Origin: Linyphia triangularis
Lineage: Eukaryota > Arthropoda > Arachnida > Araneae > Linyphiidae
NCBI GenBank assembly: GCA_963978545.1
Contig: OZ021722.1
Coordinates: 2,790,001-2,854,000 of the forward strand
Reading direction: 5' to 3'
Length of the DNA stretch: 64,000 nucleotides
Below the pieces are notes generated by a model that did no database searches, had not been told where the DNA came from, and saw only the letters and a program-made list of their open reading frames with translations. Positions 22,979 through 34,424 of this stretch are shown here, one piece after another. Numbering within the stretch: the first letter of the stretch is position 1; each line of letters opens with the position of its first letter. The position numbers were made by a program, and so were the translations under genes.

Positions 22979-23884
22979 GGTAATGCTCATAGCTGCGGCA
23001 GCTGGATTTCCCTTTGGTCGAGAATCACCTGTTCCTCCCATTGTGCAGGTGATTGCGATGCTGGAGAGAGAGAAGGGTTTGTTCTTTTTTGAGGGGGGGG
23101 GGGGGGGCTCGATTACAGCACGATCATCATTCGTGTGAGGTGAGACAAAAAAAAAAAAAATATCGTTTGTGTGTGGGAAGGAAGTTAACTTTCTATTCGC
23201 CATCTGCTTTCCCTTTGACGATCTTCGTATTAACATTAATCGGAATTTTTTTTTTAAATAAAATGTAGAGAAAAGCTAGTTGATTATATTCTTGTAAGTG
23301 AAACAGAGGCGAGGGGGGAAAACGGTAGTCGATGAGCGATGTTCGAGGGAAGAGAACTCTGTGCTGAAGACATTCGTTTTTCAACTTTTTACGCCTTTAC
23401 AGGATTTTTACGGGAATTTCGTGGGTGGGGATGTTTAGAACATCTTAAGAGGTATGACCCTCATCGATTTTGATTAAAATTGTTCGAGCCGTTTATTAGC
23501 AATTGCTGAAAAACATGATTTTTGTTCAATGCCTTATACAATTTTGACGAAAACCGTTATGGTATAGATCCCATGGCCACCACTTACACCGTACACCAAA
23601 TTTGAACATTTTCGTTCGAGAGTTATGCTGACCTCGGACACACAGACAGACATTTTTCGTTTTGAAGTCGGGATGTTCCAAAACGAAAGTCAAACATTTT
23701 TGTTTTAACTGAAAGCAATACTCTATACATATGGGTGATCGAAAGTAACAAATTTTAACAAAAATGTATATAAATCACCAATGTATGATTAAAAAACCCG
23801 GGTAGACAATTTGTAACTCTACCGAAATCAATTATCGTTGAAAGGGAGCGTAATAGCAAAAACTAATTTTTAAATGTATAATAA
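22979..23884. other. Intron 1 with G tract and R4 fragment
   Basis: A G run of about 15 lies at 23092-23106. R4 blocks (TCGATGAGCGATGTTCGAGG, GAAGTCGGGATGTTCCAAAA) lie at 23310-23700. Confidence 0.5.
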
Positions 23885-24384
23885 TATAACCCATAAAAAC
23901 ATTTTTTTAAATTTAAATCCCTTACGTGCCTTGCCAATTTGTATAATCATTAACACAGCGCCGATTCTGTAAACAGCGCGTGCTTGGTGTTTGCATCTAA
24001 TTTTAAATATCAAAAACATTTCTATCAGCAAAATGTGCCGCAAACTACGTTTCAAATTTTTTTTTTATTCAAAATGAACGTGAATTTATGCACTCGCATC
24101 CAAATATGATTTATTTATTCTGACTAAAGTAATTTCATTATTTATTATAAAAAATTTTTACAAGAAAGAATTTCTTCAATGGTAGGTTAAATGCTATTTT
24201 ACCTCAATTGGATAACGGCAAGTTGATGAAACCAACCTTTTAGTGACAGTAACGAAACCAAAATTTGCTAGAATGCATTGTCATCGACGTCGAATCTATC
24301 TGCCAAGTTTCAACCTGATTTGATGATGGCAAGGGGGTTAAATGCTGCCATCGACAAGAAAATCGAAGTTAATATAAAGGATTT
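23885..24384 (-). repeat. REP540 copy, near full length
   Basis: Reverse orientation, from AACCCATAAAAAC to AAGTTAATATAAAGGATTTA, with all middle blocks present. Confidence 0.75.
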
Positions 24385-26413
24385 AATAAAAAGCTCTTAA
24401 AAAAAAACAATGCCGTCGCCATTTTAATGAAACCATTTTATATCGAAAGCGAGTTACTTTAAATAAAAAAATTTGCTCACGAGAATTCGAAAATTCATTC
24501 AGTTAACTTTACAGCAACAGCAGCTTAAATTTAAACAGAACTCTGGGGGAAAAAAAAAGCCCCGGAGTTTTAGAAATAATGGCATTAGCTTCTAACAAGA
24601 AAAAGAAACTCTTGGGGCATTTGGAAGAGATTTTTACAGCGGCAACAACATCTTGTATACGTAATCCAATCGATGAAGCACAACTCACATAAATGACGTC
24701 ACAGAATAACTGCCGCTGTATCTTTTCGAATTTCCTCTCGAAGTGAAGCGAAGAAAATGCAGGTGGATTTTTTGAAACAGCTGATCCCCCTGTTGTCAAA
24801 AAGTAAACTGAAATTTCCTCCAGTTACAGTTGCCGTTTTTCTTGTTTGTCTGAGTTGTCAGGTTATTTTTTTTTTTTTTTTTTTTGGTATTTATTTAAAG
24901 TATCGGCTTTTCCCTTTCCAATCTTCTTTTCTTTTTTCTTTCTCCTCGGGAAAAGAAAGAGAATTTGTCAGAAGCGTTGTTTTGGAATTCTGACAGTGGC
25001 TCTCTTTGGGAATAAACAGTGTTCTTGGTTTATACATCGGAAATTCCTTTTGTGTTTTGCAATAACTCACGAGAATATGTTCCGGGGAAAAATGTTTCTT
25101 TCCGGAAATTTTTCCTTCTTTTTTTAAAAAAAGTTTCGGAGTATTATTGATTCTCTACTCTTTTTTTTAAATCTTGTTCCAAAATAGAACGCTTTTTTAC
25201 TCGAATAGAAAGACGATTCGGTTCTGTGAAATGTATTTCTTTCTTCCTTTTCTGGAAAATAGAATGAAAAAGGAGAATCTAACATGAGTAAATAAAGATG
25301 TTCCTTTTAAATTCGAATACTGTCCAGCTAATATGTTCCGACAACACAATATGGGTCCACGGAGAGAAAAAAAAGCGCAATTTTTTTTCTATATGAGATA
25401 TATTTTTTTTATAACAACAGTTACAACGTAACTGAAAAGTCAAAAGCTCCCAAAGTGGATAACGGAAATGTAAAAAATTTGCTAAAGTAGGGCAAAACAT
25501 ATTTAACCAGTCGCGCGACCTTTTGTCTCTCGCGGTTAGGCGCGTGACGCGAGTTCAAATATTCGTGCATGCCATCAAATTCGTGTGTATTTTAATTAAA
25601 AACACAACATTATTGAACAGAATAATGTAAAAATTGAAAAATATTTTTAAAATAACTTGTAAAAAAACCTGTAAGATGTTTGATCATGGGCTGTCATCTA
25701 TTGAGAAATGAATTTTGTGGGGAACATTTCTCAACAGCGCGACTAATCAAGGGTCATTAATTCAACTGATGTTTTTGTTCATCGAATTTCCCAAATGTTC
25801 AATTTTGTTGTTGTTGGTTCTATTATTTTTGGAGCTATGATGTGTTTTTTTTTTTAAAATTTAGTAGCTGTAAGACAAAGCACATTATTACAAACTAGAT
25901 AGTTGAAATGCATCTAAAAGACGCCCGATCATAAATGATGAATGTAACAAACACTCTTAATTTATTATACTCAAAATATTTATTAAAAACTCCTTTTTTT
26001 CTTTTGATGAAATTTTTCTTTGAATGAATTTTTTTTCTGACATGTATGTACAAAATGGTACAGAAATATTTTTGTTATTTCAAATTTCTCAGAATCGTAC
26101 AAAGAAAAGTGTTTTTTTTTTCCCCTTCCTTTTATTATTATTATTATTATTATCATCATCATTATCATCATTATTATTAAACACAATTCCATCCTCCCTC
26201 CACTGCTGTTACTTGCCTTGTATCTGTGGAAAAAAATTGTTTTGAAATTGAAGCATCCCTCAGAAAGAAAAATTCATAACAATATAATCTCCATACCACG
26301 TGAACGGAAATAAATGAAAAGATGCACGCGCATATAATTATTCTTAATTATATGGCACCATCTTAAAGAGTTATAGAAAGAGTCTGTGAGTCAGTGATGA
26401 GGGTAACTCTCAC
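24385..26413. other. Intron 1, AT-rich, nothing recognised
   Basis: T runs and a TTA/TCA microsatellite at about 26140-26183. Small open frames (24509-25127) overlap in several frames and are Phe-rich; none is convincing. Confidence 0.4.
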
Positions 26414-26424
26414 AGTAATGGTAT

Positions 26425-26603
26425 TTTTGTTTGTACGTTCAACGACCTATTTTAATGCACAATATCGGTTAATCAGGCCGAGACCTACAACTTAACGTGA
26501 ATTCCGAACTACAAAGAATATACATGCCTAACTCGGGATTCGAACCCGGCACCTTTGGAATGCTAGGCCAGAGCGCTAACCCCGCAGCCATCAGATGAGC
26601 TAT
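26425..26603 (-). mobile_element. SINE-B copy 3 (full length)
   Basis: Reverse copy with GTACGTTCAACGACCTATTT, the B box complement GGATTCGAACCC, and an A-box region in GCGCTAACCCCGCAGCC. The exact 11-bp TSD is AGTAATGGTAT at 26414-26424 and 26604-26614. Confidence 0.88.
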
Positions 26604-26614
26604 AGTAATGGTAT

Positions 26615-27360
26615 GTTTACGAAACAAAATGTTTTGGATTTATTTTAGAAATTAAGAAATTTTAGTCTCAATTTTTAAGAGAAAATATTATCATTATGTA
26701 ATGATAATTCATCACTATGAATAGTTAGAATTTCTGAACTAAGTTTTTTTTTTTTCCCCCCTTTTTCGAGTACTTTTTTCTTAGACTTTTAGAAGAATTT
26801 TTTTTTTTAGGAGATGCGTTTCTATGGTACTTTTCAGTTAAAAGAAGCGGAAGTACGGTACGTATTCCGCGCCAAGAAATGCTTACGTAAAACCACGCCA
26901 AATTACTGCAATCATAGACAGTTCACTTTTTTATTAAAAAAATGGTGGTTGCCACCATGGCGCAGAATCAGTACCGTATCTTGGAAGTTTTACTCATATG
27001 ATATGTATTGTCAACGGCCATCTTTAACGGAAAAGTACCCGTTCTTTTACATCTTTCGATGGTAAAACACATTTCAATTCACCCAATAAGTGACTTATGC
27101 TAAAGAGACCATGTCAAAACGACACAAACATTTTTCTTAAAGATGTTATCTTTTTATTTCATGAAGAACCGACTTGTTTCTTGCAGATTTCCGTCTGAAT
27201 CCACCTTATTCCACTACGGAATAATGTCTCGCAATTAGCGTCAAGAAATGCGTTGATGATTCATCAAAATGCAACAGTCTAATGATTTATTCGGGTGTGT
27301 CCTGTACCTTCTCGCAACGAAACCGAGGGACGATCTAAACGTTTCGTTATACACATTTTT
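26615..27360. other. Intron 1, nothing recognised
   Basis: One open frame at 26814-27065 has no recognisable domain and no splice context. Confidence 0.4.
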
Positions 27361-28020
27361 ACTTTTAATTACATATATTATAACATAGGGTAATGAAAGT
27401 ATTTGCTTTCAGTCAAAAAACATTTATTTCCCCCCCCCCCCTTCTCCAAAATTTTGGAAAATCCTTACTTCAAAAAACTGGTCTAGAAAAAATGTATGTC
27501 TGTGTGTACATGTTCCTGAACAAAACGACCTACGATGCTCAAATTTGGTGTGCGGGTTAGTTCTTTGGCCATGGTTGGTTGTTTTCAGATTATCTGGCGC
27601 CGTCAGCAACAGCTATAATGCGCCGAAACATTCGTCATTAGACAGGCCAACATATATTTACAAACACCAATGCCTAACACGGGACTCGGAACCCGCAACC
27701 TCGCGGTCTAGAAACTAGCACGCTAACCACTATATCGTTTGATCAGCGTTCTTTGACCATGAGAGATTTATCATTAAGTTTTTCGTCAAATTTGTGAAAG
27801 CGCGTAAGGCCTTTGAAAGAATTATGTTAATCAGTAATTGCTAAAAACGTCTTAACGGTTTTGGTCAAAATCGCTGTGGTTATATGCCTCTCAAGGTGTT
27901 CTAAAGATTCCCACTTCCGAAATTCCCATAAAAATACAATAAAGGCGTATAATGTGGAAAAACGAATGTCTTCAACCCAGAGTTCTCTTCATTTGAGAAT
28001 CACCCATTAACGATCATTTT
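27360..28020. repeat. R4 repeat with SINE-A insertion
   Basis: It contains ACATAGGGTAATGAAAGTAT, AACGACCTACGATGCTCAAA and TTGGTGTGCGGG, recurring near 17.5 and 33.65 kb. It is interrupted at 27573-27747. Confidence 0.5.
27573..27747 (-). mobile_element. SINE-A copy 9
   Basis: Reverse copy. The flanks carry a near-matching TSD (GTTCTTTGGCCATG and GTTCTTTGACCATG). Confidence 0.9.
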
Positions 28021-28062
28021 TCTCCTCTCCTATGTATCACTTACAAGAGAAAATAATGTAAG

Positions 28063-28240
28063 TTGGTTGTTTTCAGATTATCCGGCGCCGTCAGCAACGC
28101 GAGGGCTATAATGAGCCGAAACATTCGTCATTAGACAAGCCAACATACATTTACAAACACCCATGCCTAACACGGGACTCGGAACCCGCAACCTCGCGCT
28201 CTTGAGGCTAGCACGCTAACCACTATACCGTTTGATCGGC
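28063..28240 (-). mobile_element. SINE-A copy 10
   Basis: Reverse full-length copy. Flanks GAGAAAATAATGTAA and GAGAATAATGTAA are an imperfect TSD. Confidence 0.9.
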
Positions 28241-28269
28241 GAGAATAATGTAAGAATTATCGGTACGAA

Positions 28270-28863
28270 AGGATCGCGTAGGTGAAATTAAATTAAAAAC
28301 TCGAAAATTGCGTTGAATATTTTTCATTTTACATTTTAAATCCTTACGTCAATGCCTATGCAGCGGGACAACCCGAAATAGTCTTTTGCTTTTCTAATTT
28401 TTCATTTATAACAGATAGACATTAAATGAAAATAGTTTATGTCATTTTTTTAAGTTTTCATTTTCGTGCCAAATGTCAAGTTTTCTGCAAAGTAGTTTCT
28501 AAATGAACTGGGCTATAAGTCCAAGACAACTTATCCTGACGTCATTGAATACGCTACAGTGATGTGCGATCCGGTTTACTGCGCGCTGATTGGCTGCGCA
28601 ATAATCTTACATGTGACGTCTGGAACTGAGAGGAGCCAATAATGATTCGCCAAGTGAGTGACGTCATGAAATAGCTCGGTCAAAGCCATATGATTCGCTA
28701 AAACTCTTTTAGCAACCGTAATTAGAAAAGTATTAAATAAAATTAAAATTTAAAAGTTTTTTTTTTTTTTTTTTTTTTATCAACATATATTTAAGTTTAA
28801 TACTAAACTGTGCTCAGGTTATCAGTATTTACTATATAAGTTTTGATTTGCTTGGAACTGTAT
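28270..28863. repeat. R2 right part and reversed R2a module
   Basis: It contains AAATCCTTACGTCAATGCCT and GTAGTTTCTAAATGAACTGG, then reversed R2a with TTACTGCGCGCTGATTGGCT and GATTCGCTAAAACTC. Confidence 0.55.
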
Positions 28864-30135
28864 TAGAGGTCGGCAATATTGATCAAAATAAATATCGATG
28901 TTATATCGTTGCATAGAAAAAAATATCGATACGCGATTTTGATTATTTTTTTATTTGATTTTCAATTTTGTCGGAAACGAAGTTTTTTGGGGCAAACTTC
29001 TACTTTTCATGAATTCATGCCATTGTTTTGATAAATAAATTATAAAAATTACTTTAATAAACAAATTATATCATCAATCAGAATAAATAAAATACATTTG
29101 GATGTCAAATCATAAATTCAAATTTATTTTTAAAGAAGAAATTTTGAAAAGTAGTTTACCCTTTTTTTTTCGATAGAGATGTTTTTAATATTTAAAATTA
29201 GATGCCAATTCCAGTCACACGATGGCAACAGAAAAGGTGCTATGTTTAATGACTACTAATAAATAATCTCATCTTTCCATTACATTATGTTTTCTTTTTG
29301 GTTAGGGTGCCATTTTAACTGTCTCTCAGCCATGTTCAAACTTTAGTATTGAAGTTTTTTGAAAAGGGAATGGAGAAAATCGAAAAAACACATGGAACTA
29401 CAAAACAATAATCAAAAAATTAAAATGTTTGAAAATATCGATAAATCGGTGACATGTATCGATATTTAAAAAAAAAAAAAAAAAAAATTTCATCGATTTT
29501 TTAAAAAAAAATATCGATAGTAAAAATATCGATACAAGTAACCGATTTATCGATATTTTCAAACATTTTTAATTTTTTGATTATTGTTTTGTAGTTCCAT
29601 GTGTTTTTTCGATTTTCTCTATTCCCTTTTCAAAAAACTTCAAAATTAAAGTTTGAACATGACTGAGAGACAGTTAAAATGGCACCCTAACCAAAAAGAA
29701 AACATAACGTAATGGAAAGATGAGATCATTTATTAGTAGTCATTACCATAGCGCAGTTTCTGTTGCCATCGTGTGCCTGGAATTTGCATCTAATTTAAAA
29801 AAATTAAAAACATCTCTATCGAAAAAAAAAAGGGTAAACTACTTTTCAAAATGTCTTCTTTAAGAATAAATGTGAATTTTTGATTCGACATTCAAATGTA
29901 TTTTATTTATTCTGATTGATAATATAATTTATTTATTAAAGTAATTTTTATAATTTATTTATTAAAACAATGGCATGAATTCATGAAAAGTAGAAATTTA
30001 CTCCAAAAAACTTCGTTTCCGGCAAAATTGAAAATCAAATTAAAAAAAAAAAAATTACGTATCGATATATCGATATTTTTTTCTATGCAACGATATAATA
30101 TCGATATTTATTTTGATCGATATTTCCGACATCTA
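28864..30135. mobile_element. hAT-like element, copy 2: 1.27-kb foldback
   Basis: The outer ends are TAGAGGTCGG and CCGACATCTA, as in copies 1 and 3. The whole right half (about 29500-30135) is the reverse complement of the left half (28864-about 29470), around a centre of A runs and TATCGATA motifs. Matching pairs include TTACATTATGTTTTCTTTTT with AAAAAGAAAACATAACGTAA, and CATGAATTCATGCCATTG with CAATGGCATGAATTCATG. No 8-bp TSD is visible (AACTGTAT against CTAAGTTG). No coding frame. Confidence 0.85.
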
Positions 30136-30556
30136 CTAAGTTGTCTCGAACTATAGAAGATTGTAACACAGCGAGTATAAAGAATGACCTTTACTAGGAC
30201 TTTCTTTTGAGGATCGCCGAAAGAAATATTTCTTTTTCCTCCTTGTATGGGACCTGAGCTAGTTTCTTTAATTTGATGATGGCCCCCCAGTTGGGAATAC
30301 TCCCAATTATGCAAATCCGAAGTAAACAAGACTGCGATCAAAGTGAAGACCGGTTCCATAAATACGTAATGGCAACATAAACGTCTGGCTGCTGGTTTTC
30401 CGGATGTCCCTCAATCAAAGTACTTCTTTCTCCCCCCCCCCCCTTCATAATCCAATTGTTGGCCGGATAAACGAGAGGTTAAGTGAGTTTGTTTTGATTG
30501 GATGGACTAGTGTTTCTTTGAATGTGTTTCGGAAGGGGGGGGGGGGTACCGCTTTT
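30136..30556. other. Intron 1, unassigned
   Basis: C run near 30433 and G run near 30537; otherwise featureless. Confidence 0.4.
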
Positions 30557-30910
30557 TAAATCGTTTATATTTACTTCGATTTTGTGTGTTTTGTATGTTT
30601 GTCGATGGCGGGCAAAACTTCGGAAGTCTAATCAACTCTCTTGTAGTCATCGAATCGTTCTGAAACTTGGCAGATAGACTTGAAGTCGATGCATTCTATT
30701 AAATTTAGAGGGCTGCCACTGTCACTAAAAGGTTGGTTTTAAGGAATACTAAATATACCAACTTGGCCGTTATCCAATGGCGCTGAAAAATTGCTTTAAT
30801 AATTAAATAATAAAATTGTTTTAACAAGAAATTTAGAGGCGAGTCAAAAATTCACACTCATTTTTAATGAATAAATTTGGAAACGTAGTTTGCTGTACAT
30901 TTCGCTTTTT
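30557..30910 (+). repeat. REP540 copy, 5' part and middle
   Basis: It contains TTACTTCGATTTTGTGTG, ATCGAATCGTTCTGAAACTT and AACTTGGCCGTTATCCAATG. Confidence 0.65.
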
Positions 30911-31039
30911 AGAATACTTAGGCCTTTTTTTTTATGTAATGCCGAAAACTGACCAGCAAAGTATGAAATGATTAAACATTTCCCACATTGCTTTGGCATT
31001 CTGTAAAATACTAAATGACAAAGCCGCTAAGTGTGAAAT

Positions 31040-31500
31040 AAATATCATTTCGCCCAGGCGTTAATAGGCAAACTATGAAATATGAGAATTACTATATAAT
31101 TTACCTAGGCATTGTATATAATGACTAGGAATATCCTATATAGAATGCCATTCTATAGTGTTAAAAGTATGAAATATGAGAATTATTTATACTTTACCTA
31201 GGCATTGTATGTAATACCTAGACATTTTATAAAATGCCATTATATAGAACTCCTTACCATAACCTTTTTATCCTAGTTTTTGAGCCGACCAAACGGTATA
31301 GTGGTTAGCGTGCTAGCTTCTAGACCGCGAGGTTGCGGATTCCGAGTCCCGTGTTAGGCATGGGTGTTTGTAAATGTATGCTGGCTTGTCTAATGACGAA
31401 TGTTTCGGCGCATTATACCCCACGTGTTGACAATGCATAGATAAAGTATATAATAATTCTCATCTTTCATACTTTGTTTAAAAATTCATTACCAGTAACT
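31040..31500. repeat. Inverted-repeat family with CCTAGGCATTG, split by SINE-A
   Basis: Two direct units share GTATGAAATATGAGAATTA and TTTACCTAGGCATTGTAT near 31075 and 31170. An inverted unit (AATAATTCTCATCTTTCATA) follows the SINE at 31450-31485. Confidence 0.6.
31284..31435 (+). mobile_element. SINE-A copy 11 (3' truncated)
   Basis: Intact head with A and B boxes. It stops at CATTATACCCCACGTGTTG. Confidence 0.88.
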
Positions 31501-31504
31501 TATA

Positions 31505-31675
31505 TAGTGACGCGAAATCGACGGGGCCGACGAAATTGTTCGCGTTAACCGAATTTCGTGTTAAGCGAATAAATTAACATTGAGTTTTCAGTACGGAGAC
31601 GTGCTTTTACTTTGCGTTGAACGGGATCTCACGTTGAGCGATTTCGCGTTTAAGAGTGGTTTGACTGTATACACA
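31505..31675. repeat. Possible pogo/Tigger-like remnant
   Basis: It ends GGTTTGACTGTATA, the complement of a CAGTCAAACC terminus common in pogo/Tigger elements, with GCGAAATCG and GCGTTAACCG motifs inside. Only one copy is visible and no clean TSD. Confidence 0.35.
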
Positions 31676-31679
31676 GGTT

Positions 31680-32318
31680 TTCTTTAATCTGTCTTCTCTA
31701 CTCTTTTGGCACGTGACTATTTTCGGAATATTTGAACTTTTATACAAATATCTCCAAGTCGCCACAATCCCCCTTTCCTCTCAAAAGGACAAGAAGCAAT
31801 TTTCAATTCAAATTCTCTCGCATCATCGACCCCCCCCCCCCCCCCACCAGTTTGTATTTTTAGAATTCGCGAGAAATCGGCTTTTTCCCGCCATTATGAT
31901 CGATGCGGCACGTGAAATGGAAAATTCCCCACGCATTTTCCCTCACTGAAGTCGGAAGAGGGAAAAAAAGAAGGGATTTTTTTTTGTTTTTTTAAACTTT
32001 ATTGGTCGCCGCAGTTGCCCCCCTTCCTTTTCTCTTGGCACGTATCGGATTTTTTTTTTTTAAAGTGGGGATTTGGCGAGGAATTTTCCTGCAAATCCGG
32101 ATAACGGCTGGAGTGTTGAGCGTGCAACAAGAATACGAATTCCGTTCTTCCGTTGTTGGTTACTTTTGCCACGTTTCGCTATCGTTTATTTTAGCGCCGT
32201 GAAAGGAGTATTTAAGGTACGTCGGATTTGTTGTTATTTTTTGTGGTTGTCAAAAATGTTTGTAGATCACGTTTATTTTGCTTGTCTTCAAATGTGTTTG
32301 TCATAGTTGTCATTGCTC

Positions 32319-32351
<33 letters not shown>

Positions 32352-32897
32352 TAATATCCACATTTAATTTTTTTGAATTGTACTTTTACAGGGAGACCAG
32401 ATAAAGTGACTCCCTGATTTGAAAATTAAATTACTTAAAAATAAAGATCGATAGAAGAAATACACAAAAACTAGAGTTATTCTGAAAGCTGTAAAAATCA
32501 GAAAACGGAAAAAATTCTAGAAGTATGCTATAAATTTGCCCTCTGCAATCAGTTGTTGCAATCATGTTAATTTCCTTTCACGTTTAAACAGTGGAATTGT
32601 CCAAAAATTGTCCGATTCACCGAATGAGTGCATTGGATTTTGAAGCGTTGTTTTGAAAAAGAGCTAAGCTCTTGTTTACTTTTTACTGTGCCAGAATTGT
32701 CACTGTGAATGTGAAGCTGTTAAATCTTGATACCGAGTTCATATGAAAGCTGTTTTGTTAGCTTCTGAACGAAGAATAAATTATCTTTTACTTCGTAAAA
32801 GTTGTGGCGTCATTCTTGATACGAGAGAATTCTCGATGCGATATTTCTATTCTGTGCATCCTTAATAGAGCCCTGTGTATTGCTTTTTCCTTTCCAG
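31680..32897. other. End of intron 1, no repeat family recognised
   Basis: C run near 31833, T runs near 32050 and 32325. The open frame running into exon 2 from 32804 is simply unspliced read-through. Confidence 0.45.
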
Positions 32898-33075
32898 ACG
32901 GTCTTCTTCCCGACCCATTTCCGACGGACGAAGTGGATCCGTCAGGGCGGCCCGCCTTCCTCGAGGAGCCCAGGGACACGTACGTGCTGAGGAGCCGGCC
33001 AGCGACCCTCTCGTGCAAAGCGAGGAATGCGCTGCAGCTCTACTTCGTGTGCAACGACAAATCAGTGCACCACAG
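32898..33075 (+). CDS. unc5: UNC5-like netrin receptor, exon 2 (first half of Ig domain 1)
   Basis: The exon follows a pyrimidine-rich acceptor ending TTTCCAG and ends CACCACAG before GTACTT. It encodes residues 24-82 plus two bases of Arg83. The segment PAFLEEPRDTYVLRSRPATL followed by SCKA and LYFVCND matches the start of the UNC5 Ig1 domain, where cell-surface netrin receptors carry an unusual extra cysteine (here Cys63 and Cys75). A short acidic linker (DEVDPSG) precedes the domain. Codons are strongly G/C-ending, in contrast to the AT-rich flanks. UNC5 proteins are type I membrane receptors that bind netrin through their Ig domains and mediate axon repulsion and other guidance decisions. 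Intron phase is 1 on the left and 2 on the right. Confidence 0.93.
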
Positions 33076-33175
33076 GTACTTCACCATCTACGCACATTCA
33101 CATAAGAGTCAGTAATTCACCAACATTAAACAATAGGAAGATATAGTTTCCACAAAATAATAATAGTATCCACAA

Positions 33176-33598
33176 CAATAATAATAACAATAGCAACAAA
33201 AGTAACAATAACATCAACAAAGGTAACAATAACAACAACAAAAGTAACAATAACAACAACAAAGGTAACAATAACGACAACAAAAGTAACAATAATGACA
33301 ACAAAGGTAACAATAATGACAACAAAGGTAACAATAACGACAACAAAAGTAACAATAACGACACCAAAAGTAACAATAACGACACCAAAAGTAACAATAA
33401 CGACGACAAAAGTAACAATAACGACGACAATAGTAACAATAACGACGACAAAAGTAACAATAACGACGACAATAGTAACAATAACGACGACAATAGTAAC
33501 AATAACGACGACAATAGTAACAATAACGACACCAAAAGTAACAATAACGACACCAAAAGTAACAATAACGACAACAAAAGTAACAATAACAACAATTC
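33176..33598. repeat. 21-bp minisatellite in intron 2
   Basis: About 20 units of a 21-base motif close to AACAATAACGACGACAAAAG plus T, starting about 100 bases after exon 2. The unit length is a multiple of three and most units lack stops, so the array gives long false open frames on both strands (hydrophobic Leu/Val frames on one strand, Thr/Lys frames on the other). Confidence 0.95.
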
Positions 33599-34424
33599 GG
33601 TTTATTACTTTCAATTACCCATACGTTGGCATAGGGTAATGTAATCTGCAAAACTCCCAAACAGATCTCAATTGACCTACGATGTTTAAATTTTGCATAT
33701 GGAATTTAGTGGTGGCCATGAGACCTTCTCCGGCATTACCGGTCACGTGGCAAAAGTGGTATTATAGCAACGCAGGACGCTCAATTCTGAATGAATCGCG
33801 ACCATCTGTTTGCCAGAAGTCATTGGAGAAATTCGAAAGAAAGCGGAAGATGCTTCACCACGATAACGCAAGCTCTCAAACAAAAGATTTTTTTGACTCG
33901 CCAAAACACGAATTGATGGGTTATCCACAGCACAAGCCCTGGTTTGGCACCCAATTACTTCTTTTTTTTAACTCCCGCACATCAAAAATAAATTACGTGG
34001 TCAACGATTTTCGACACCCCGGTTGATGAATTCAAAAATCGCATGTACCTCGATCGGAGTGGAAAAAAGTGCTTCGAAAATTGGTTCAAACTCAAAAAAG
34101 TGTTTCGATCTTCATGGAGAATATTTTGGAAAAACAATAAAAACCAGTTTCGATTATAAATATTTTGTCTTTTCCATTATTAGGCCAGAAATATAAATAG
34201 CGACCCTCGTAACACCAACTTAAGATCAAGTCGCTGGCTGACCCAACACATGGAGGTCTCCATTTGTTGGGACAGTTAGTGACTACTTTTGTAAGTTTGA
34301 TGAAGCAAGCCTGTGTCCAATGTGGAAGGCATGCTCATAAGACTCGTCGTTTTAAAATGTCCAGACACTCTACGCATTAAGACAGTCAATTTTTAAGTTT
34401 AACTATTGTATTAAAGAAAAAAAA

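Larger units (their letters stand above)
11189..32897 (+). other. unc5: Intron 1 of the unc5-like gene (21.7 kb)
   Basis: It runs from GTGAGT after exon 1 to CTTTTTCCTTTCCAG before exon 2, phase 1. It contains many copies of the repeat families listed separately and no further exon that I recognise. Confidence 0.65.

Noticed and set aside
28856..30143. 8-bp target duplication for hAT-like copy 2
   Set aside because: The flanks AACTGTAT and CTAAGTTG do not match.
33098..33660. Long minus- and plus-strand open frames (148-165 codons)
   Set aside because: They are produced by the 21-bp minisatellite; the predicted proteins are pure heptad repeats.
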